The notes under the pieces: generated by a model
Seen by the model: only the letters and a program-made list of their open reading frames with translations
The model's database searches: none
Told to the model about the DNA's origin: nothing
Made by a program: the position numbers and the translations under genes
From: JBFXEO01 sp050180015
Lineage (GTDB): Bacteria > Bacteroidota > Bacteroidia > Bacteroidales > Tenuifilaceae
DNA: 11,083 nt
Assembly (NCBI GenBank): GCA_050180015.1
Contig: JBFXEO010000088.1
Location: forward strand, 1-11,083
Direction: 5' to 3'
In this document: positions 6,430 through 11,083 of the stretch, in pieces
How positions within the stretch are numbered: the first letter of the stretch is position 1
Layout of the letters: each line of letters opens with the position of its first letter

Positions 6430-6434
6430 AGAGT

Positions 6435-7271
6435 TTATCCGATAAAAGTTCCGGCGTTAAACTCGTCGAATGCCTGCCGAAGTTCATCGTCCGTATTCAT
6501 AACAATAGGGCCACGCCACGCTATTGGTTCATTTATAGGTTGTCCGCCAAATACAAGAAAACTTGCCCCGTCGGCACCCGCTTTCAACTGTAGTATCCTT
6601 CCCTGATGGAGAATTACACCTTCCATGCTACGGATGGGGTGTTCATAATCGGGAATTGTTATTGACCCATCGTAAACATAAATGCAATACCGGTAATCGA
6701 TATTTACCGACTCATCCAGCGTTGAATCGGGCCAAAGTTTCACATCAAAATAATCTACTCCCACATGGAGGTTAGGTACTCCGCCCTGTTTTTTCCGGTA
6801 CCTACCGGCAATCACCTTTACCTTTGACCCCGGAGTTTCAACCACCGGAATGCTGGCCGACTTAATATCCCGGTAGCTGGGCGGAAACATTTTGCGCTCC
6901 CTCGGCAGGTTAACCCACAGCTGAAAACCGTACATCAACCCCTCGGTTGGCTTCGGCATTTCCTGATGAATAATCCCTTTCCCGGCCGTCATCCATTGCA
7001 CATCGCCCGGACCAATTAATCCCCTATTGCCCAAGCTATCGGAATGCTCCACCTCGCCCTGTATCATATATGTTACTGTTTCAATGCCACGATGTGGGTG
7101 CCACGGAAAACCAGCCACATAATCGTCAGGGTTTTCGGAGCCAAAATGATCGAGCAGCAAGAATGGATCAGCTTCGTAACGGGTTTCAAAATCAAAAATC
7201 CTGCGAAGCTTAACGCCCGCACCTTCAACCACGGGCCTTGCCCGAACTATTTTTTTTACTTTCGAAAGCAT
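6435..7271 (-). CDS. Pirin family cupin protein
   Basis: The 278-residue protein is a two-domain cupin, close in length to human pirin (290). The N-terminal domain has the metal-binding set: H58 and H60 in WHPHRGIETVTY, then H102 and E104 in GKGIIHQEMP. These match the Fe-binding His-His-His-Glu ligands of pirins. The GDVQWMTAGKGIIHQE stretch is a family signature. The C-terminal cupin runs from about residue 160 to the end (LVFGGQPINEPIAWRGPIVMNT) and lacks an obvious metal site, as usual. Some bacterial pirins are quercetin 2,3-dioxygenases and others act as redox-linked partners, so the substrate here is unknown. The ATG at 7271 is the only sensible start. It leads a two-gene unit with idi. 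No signal peptide is seen, so it is cytoplasmic. Confidence 0.93.
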   Translation of the reverse strand: MLSKVKKIVRARPVVEGAGVKLRRIFDFETRYEADPFLLLDHFGSENPDDYVAGFPWHPHRGIETVTYMIQGEVEHSDSLGNRGLIGPGDVQWMTAGKGIIHQEMPKPTEGLMYGFQLWVNLPRERKMFPPSYRDIKSASIPVVETPGSKVKVIAGRYRKKQGGVPNLHVGVDYFDVKLWPDSTLDESVNIDYRYCIYVYDGSITIPDYEHPIRSMEGVILHQGRILQLKAGADGASFLVFGGQPINEPIAWRGPIVMNTDDELRQAFDEFNAGTFIG

Positions 7272-7326
7272 AGCATTATGTTACAATTCATCAAATAAGT
7301 TTAACGTTTCTCAACCTCAAATATTG

Positions 7327-7334
7327 CAAACGTA
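7327..7334 (-). promoter_or_regulatory. Candidate -7 element for the pirin-idi unit
   Basis: On the minus strand this is TACGTTTG, an exact match to the Bacteroidota -7 consensus TAnnTTTG, giving a start near 7320 and a leader of about 50 nt. A matching -33 TTTG at the usual 19-21 bp spacing is not clear, which lowers confidence. Confidence 0.4.
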
Positions 7335-7344
7335 AAACGTATCA

Positions 7345-7357
7345 AACCATTATGGTT
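7345..7357. promoter_or_regulatory. Dyad AACCAT-T-ATGGTT upstream of pirin
   Basis: The two six-base arms are perfectly complementary around a single central base. The dyad would lie across or beside the -33 region of the candidate pirin promoter, a position that fits a repressor or activator site. It could also act on the divergent TPR gene, whose start is 160 bp away. Confidence 0.3.
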
Positions 7358-7424
7358 AAAAAATTGCACTACTAAATTAAAACAAAATAGGAGTAAAACA
7401 TCTCGTTTTTAAAATAATTAACAG

Positions 7425-7455
7425 TTTTCGTGGCCAATTGTTAATTAAAAGTTTG
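7425..7455 (+). promoter_or_regulatory. Weak candidate promoter for the TPR-barrel operon
   Basis: TTTT (7425-7428) and AAAGTTTG (7448-7455) are 19 bp apart. Each is one base from the Bacteroidota -33 and -7 elements. The start would be near 7462, giving a leader of about 56 nt before the ATG at 7518. If so, the TTG at 7461 could hardly be the start codon, which agrees with the signal-peptide evidence. Confidence 0.3.
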
Positions 7456-7517
7456 CAAGGTTGACCATAGATTATTCCATTTCTTACTACTTTTATCGGA
7501 ATTTAAGGAATACCGAT

Positions 7518-10500
7518 ATGACTAGAACAAGAGCAGCTATTCTTATAATTTTAAATACCCTTTTTATTGTCAACCTTACCCTTGGACAGGAAACTAAAAT
7601 TTACACCGAACCCGATGCTACCTTCCGAAAAGCCTTTGATTTATACCAGAAGGAAATGTATGCCGGGGCACAGAAACTTTTTGAACAGTATATTGAAGCT
7701 TCCAACAAAAGCGTAAATCACCTGAACACCGAGGCCGAGTTCTACCGGGCAATGTGCGCCATAGAGCTAGACAATAACGATGCCGAGTACCTCATCGGAA
7801 CATTTATAAATAACCATCCCGAAAGTCAAAAAATTGACCTGGCCCACTTTGCCATGGGGAAAATGCAGTATCAGCAAAAGAAATACCCCAATTCTATTTA
7901 CTGGTTGCAGAAGATTGACAAAAACGGGATTAGCAGAGAAAAACAGTACGAAATGCAGTTCATGCTGGGCTACTGTTACTTTATGGCCAACGATCTTGAA
8001 GCTGCCAACAAATGGTTTTACCAGGTAAAAGATGTAGATAACAAATTTGCAGCCCCGGCAACCTACTACTACTCTCACATCGCATACCTACAAGGCAAAT
8101 ACGCCACGGCCCTCAAGGGCTTTGAAAAATTAAATTCCGACCCAACATTTGCTCCCATCGTTCCCTTCTATATTTCCCAAATATACTACCTACAGGGAGA
8201 CTTCAAAAAAGTAGTGGACTACTCTCCGCCGTTACTTAAAGACAATACAACCAAGCGTACCCCTGAGATTGCCCGCATAATTGGCGATTCTTACTTTAAG
8301 CTAAAACAGTACGATAGCGCCCTCTTTTACCTGGGAAAATACGCCGATAAAACGCCCCAGCTTAGCCGCGACGATTACTACTTAGTAGGATTTGCCTACT
8401 ACAAAAATCGAAAATACGACGAGGCTGCCGGTCACCTCGAAAGAGTTTCCACATCGGAAGACTCAATCAGCCAAAACGCATATTACCACCTAGCCGATTG
8501 TTACCTGCAGCTAAATGATAAGGCCAAGGCCCGGCAAGCATTCGGTATGGCATCTAAACTCGATTTCGACGGAATTATAAAGGAAGATGCCCTATTCAAC
8601 TTTGCCAAAATTACCTACGAGCAACTTTACGCCCCATTCAACGAAGCAATTGAAGCATTCCAAAAGTACATTGAACTGTACCCCAACACACCGAGAACCG
8701 ATGAGGCCTACAACTTCTTAACCCTAGCCTACCTGAACACAAAGAATTACAAGGAGGCAGTGGAATCACTCAATAAAATAAAAAACAAGGATGCCACCAT
8801 AAAAGCAGCCTACCAAAAAGCAGCACACTTCAGGGCTTTGGAGCTGTTCCAGAACATAAACTTTAACGAAGCGGTTGATATGTTTAACCTATCGCTGCAA
8901 TACTCAGCCTACAACCAGAGCATTGCAGCACAATCGCTCTACTGGCAGGCCGAGGCGTACTACAGGCTCGAAAATTTCTCAAAAGCAGCCGAAGGGTATA
9001 ACCGCTTTATTCTAACCCCCGGGGCCTTTAACCTCCCTGAATACAACATGGCGCATTACAACCTGGGATACTGCCAGTTTAAGCTGAAAAATTACGACGA
9101 GGCCATTGTCTGGTTCCGAAAATTTACCTCGCTCTGTAACAACGAGAAAACAGTGCACGTTGGCGATGCCTACAACAGAATTGGCGATTCTTTCTTTATT
9201 CAGCGTAAGTACTGGGCGGCCATAGACTACTACGATCAATCAATATCAGTTAACACCATCGATGCCGATTACGCTGCTTTTCAGCGCGGATTCTGCTTAG
9301 GATTGGTAGAACGGCCCCAGAAAAAAATAGAATCGCTACAGAACCTGCTCAAAAGTTACCCGAGCTCCAGCTACGTTGATGACGCCATTTTTGAACTGGC
9401 CGAAAGCTACATGGTTATGAACCAAACCAGCGATGCAAAAGGTTACTACCAAAAAATTGAGCGAAACTATACCGGCAGCAGCTACTACGTTAAAGCCCTG
9501 GTGCAACTCGGACTAATTTACAACAACACGGAAAACCCCGACAGTGCAATGCAATACTATAAGCGCGTTGTTGAAGGGTATCCGGGAACATTGGAGGCAA
9601 AAAATGCTTTGATCGGCATAAGAAATATTTACGTTGATAAGGGCGATGCCCCGGCATACTTTGAGTATGCCTCAAAGTTAGGTAGTATTGCCAACATGAG
9701 CGTAGCCGAAAAAGATTCTTTGACCTACATGGCTGCCGAAAAACTTTACATAAACGGCGATTGCGAAAAATCCAACCAAGCCTTTACGGGTTACCTGAGA
9801 GATTTTCCACAGGGAAACTTCCTAATGCACTCGTACTACTATCTCGGAGATTGCTACAACAGGCTAAACAATACCGATGCTGCCATGGAGGCATTTAGCA
9901 AGGTTATTGCTATGCCCAAGAATAATTTCACCGAGCAAAGCTTGCTCCAGCTCGGAAAAATATACTTTGACCGGGCGATGTATGAAGATTGTTACCAAAC
10001 ATACGATAAGCTGGAGTCTGTTGCCGAACTAAAAACATCGCTACTCGAAGCCAGAATAGGTAAGCTCAGGAGCGCATACATGCTAAAAAATTACAGGGAT
10101 ATTCCTCCAATTGCCAGCAGCGTTTTGTCAAACGAGAAACTTCCTGTTGAAATTGAGCTCGAAACAAGGTTCAAACTCGGCCAGGCATTACAGGAACTAG
10201 GCAATGCCGATGATGCCCTCATCGAATTCGCCAAGGTTGCAGCAAACGTGAAAACAAAGGAAGGTGCTGAATCAAAATACATGGTGGCCAAAATTTACCT
10301 TCAAAAAGGCGATCTCAAAAAAGCCGAGGCAGAGGTTTTTGCTTTCGCCGAAAAGAACACACCCCACCAGTATTGGCTTGCCAAGAGCTTTATACTGCTA
10401 GCCGATGTTTACATACAGCAGGATGATTTCTTTCAGGCAAAGGCCACCCTGCAAAGCGTTATCGATGGGTACTCCATTACTGATGACGGCATAATTGATG

Positions 10501-10592
10501 GGGCTACAGATAAACTCAACCAGCTTGTAAAGATTGAAAAAGGCAAGCAGACAAAGCAAACCAACGACAATTTAAGCATTGATGTAAAGTAA
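7518..10592 (+). CDS. Large exported TPR-repeat protein
   Basis: The 1,024-residue protein has a signal peptide (residues about 1-24, hydrophobic core ILIILNTLFIVNLTLG, cleavage near GQE). After it comes a nearly continuous superhelix of TPR-type hairpins from about residue 30 to 1,000. Recurrent motifs include Y-x-LG-x-x-Y, YDSALFYLGKY, KNYDEAIVWFRKF and EAFSKVIAMP. I estimate more than twenty repeats, many of the YbgF/BamD style. The tail is Lys-rich and polar (KIEKGKQTKQTND). No lipobox is seen, so it should be a soluble periplasmic or membrane-associated scaffold. The frame is open from a TTG at 7461, but the ATG at 7518 starts directly at the signal peptide. The next gene begins 21 bp later and encodes an exported barrel protein, so the two likely form an operon and may form a complex. 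The precise role is unknown. Confidence 0.85.
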   Translation: MTRTRAAILIILNTLFIVNLTLGQETKIYTEPDATFRKAFDLYQKEMYAGAQKLFEQYIEASNKSVNHLNTEAEFYRAMCAIELDNNDAEYLIGTFINNHPESQKIDLAHFAMGKMQYQQKKYPNSIYWLQKIDKNGISREKQYEMQFMLGYCYFMANDLEAANKWFYQVKDVDNKFAAPATYYYSHIAYLQGKYATALKGFEKLNSDPTFAPIVPFYISQIYYLQGDFKKVVDYSPPLLKDNTTKRTPEIARIIGDSYFKLKQYDSALFYLGKYADKTPQLSRDDYYLVGFAYYKNRKYDEAAGHLERVSTSEDSISQNAYYHLADCYLQLNDKAKARQAFGMASKLDFDGIIKEDALFNFAKITYEQLYAPFNEAIEAFQKYIELYPNTPRTDEAYNFLTLAYLNTKNYKEAVESLNKIKNKDATIKAAYQKAAHFRALELFQNINFNEAVDMFNLSLQYSAYNQSIAAQSLYWQAEAYYRLENFSKAAEGYNRFILTPGAFNLPEYNMAHYNLGYCQFKLKNYDEAIVWFRKFTSLCNNEKTVHVGDAYNRIGDSFFIQRKYWAAIDYYDQSISVNTIDADYAAFQRGFCLGLVERPQKKIESLQNLLKSYPSSSYVDDAIFELAESYMVMNQTSDAKGYYQKIERNYTGSSYYVKALVQLGLIYNNTENPDSAMQYYKRVVEGYPGTLEAKNALIGIRNIYVDKGDAPAYFEYASKLGSIANMSVAEKDSLTYMAAEKLYINGDCEKSNQAFTGYLRDFPQGNFLMHSYYYLGDCYNRLNNTDAAMEAFSKVIAMPKNNFTEQSLLQLGKIYFDRAMYEDCYQTYDKLESVAELKTSLLEARIGKLRSAYMLKNYRDIPPIASSVLSNEKLPVEIELETRFKLGQALQELGNADDALIEFAKVAANVKTKEGAESKYMVAKIYLQKGDLKKAEAEVFAFAEKNTPHQYWLAKSFILLADVYIQQDDFFQAKATLQSVIDGYSITDDGIIDGATDKLNQLVKIEKGKQTKQTNDNLSIDVK

Positions 10593-10613
10593 TTATTATA
10601 AAGCAATCAAACC

Positions 10614-11083
10614 ATGCATACCAAAAGGAAATCCATAGCAAGCCCACATATACTTTTACTCCTTGTAATACTCTTATGCAACCAGGCAATTAAAGCACAG
10701 GGTCAAGACTTGAAAAAAGAAGTGCAGGTAGTCCGCCCTTACGAGCCTTCCATTTCCGATGCCTATAAAATAAACCTTCAGCCCAACATCGACGATACCA
10801 TCAGGGTAAATCCAAACTTTAAATACTCCATACTACAACGTCCAATTAACACCTACTTTACACCATCACCCATTTCTGCTGCACGAATGCTTCCGCAACC
10901 ATTGGCAGACCTCCGCCCGGCATTCGTTAGGGTTGGTTTTGGCAACTACTCCATGCCACTCCTAGAGGCATACTACAACAGCAACCGAGACCCAAACTAC
11001 ATGTACGGGGTTTGGGCTCAGCATAACTCATCGGTAGGCAAAGTAAAACTTGAAAACGACAAAAAGGTTGATGCCGACTTCGG
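10614..11083 (+). CDS. TonB-dependent-receptor-like outer-membrane beta-barrel protein, 3' end missing
   Basis: The first 156 codons of a gene that runs off the window. Residues 1-28 are a signal peptide (core ILLLLVILL, cleavage near IKA/QGQ). The mature start EVQVVRPYEPSISDAYKI, then NIDDT and FKYSI, is typical of a Bacteroidota outer-membrane protein family usually annotated as TonB-dependent receptor or porin, as I remember it. From about residue 105 (FVRVGFGNYSMPLLEAYYN, then YGVWAQHNSS) aromatic-alternating strands suggest the start of the barrel. No carboxypeptidase-like domain or recognisable TonB plug precedes the strands, so TonB dependence is doubtful. The start ATG is 21 bp after the TPR gene stop, with no terminator between. 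Function and full length cannot be judged here. Confidence 0.8.
   Translation, partial: MHTKRKSIASPHILLLLVILLCNQAIKAQGQDLKKEVQVVRPYEPSISDAYKINLQPNIDDTIRVNPNFKYSILQRPINTYFTPSPISAARMLPQPLADLRPAFVRVGFGNYSMPLLEAYYNSNRDPNYMYGVWAQHNSSVGKVKLENDKKVDADF

Noticed and set aside
7461..7517. TTG-initiated 19-residue extension of the TPR protein
   Set aside because: The ATG at 7518 begins a textbook signal peptide, and the extension overlaps the likely transcription start.

Overview
The window reads as a chromosomal segment of a member of the Bacteroidota, probably order Bacteroidales or Marinilabiliales. Four things point there: a TPR-containing sensor kinase of the type common in that phylum, a roughly 1,000-residue secreted TPR protein followed by a 'TonB-dependent receptor'-type barrel with a V-x-RPYEPSISDA N-terminus, upstream elements resembling the Bacteroidota TAnnTTTG -7 box, and the absence of clear Shine-Dalgarno sequences. 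I could not place the genus. Most genes are about 45% G+C by eye; one (823-1476) is close to 30%.

Layout. Positions 1-3318 read leftward: a cytidylate-kinase-like protein (22-585) whose conserved C-terminus appears to be cut by an amber codon; an AT-rich orphan membrane protein (823-1476) flanked by imperfect inverted 12-mers and an attC-like dyad; and an orphan TPR sensor histidine kinase (1597-3318). A 152-bp divergent region follows. Reading right are a 76-codon ORF of unknown function (3471-3701) and, overlapping it by 17 nt, a Cu(I)-exporting P-type ATPase (3685-5892). Convergent with the ATPase, only 9 bp away, is a two-gene leftward unit of a pirin (6435-7271) and type I isopentenyl-diphosphate isomerase (5902-6429). 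Across a second divergent region (7272-7517), a 1,024-residue exported TPR protein (7518-10592) and the start of an outer-membrane beta-barrel protein (10614 to the edge) read right as a likely operon.

How the genes work together. The copper ATPase and the small ORF before it are almost certainly co-transcribed and translationally coupled. Pirin and Idi form a compact unit with 5 bp between them. The TPR protein and the barrel protein are both exported and adjacent, so they probably act together at the outer membrane. The remaining genes look unrelated.

The most unusual stretch is about 754-1559. An AT-rich gene of unknown function is bounded by inwardly oriented GTTGYGTRCCAT repeats, with an imperfect hairpin immediately after its stop codon. 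This is the layout of an integron gene cassette. It is a hypothesis that needs a covariance-model search. No RNA gene, CRISPR array, IS element or transposase was seen.
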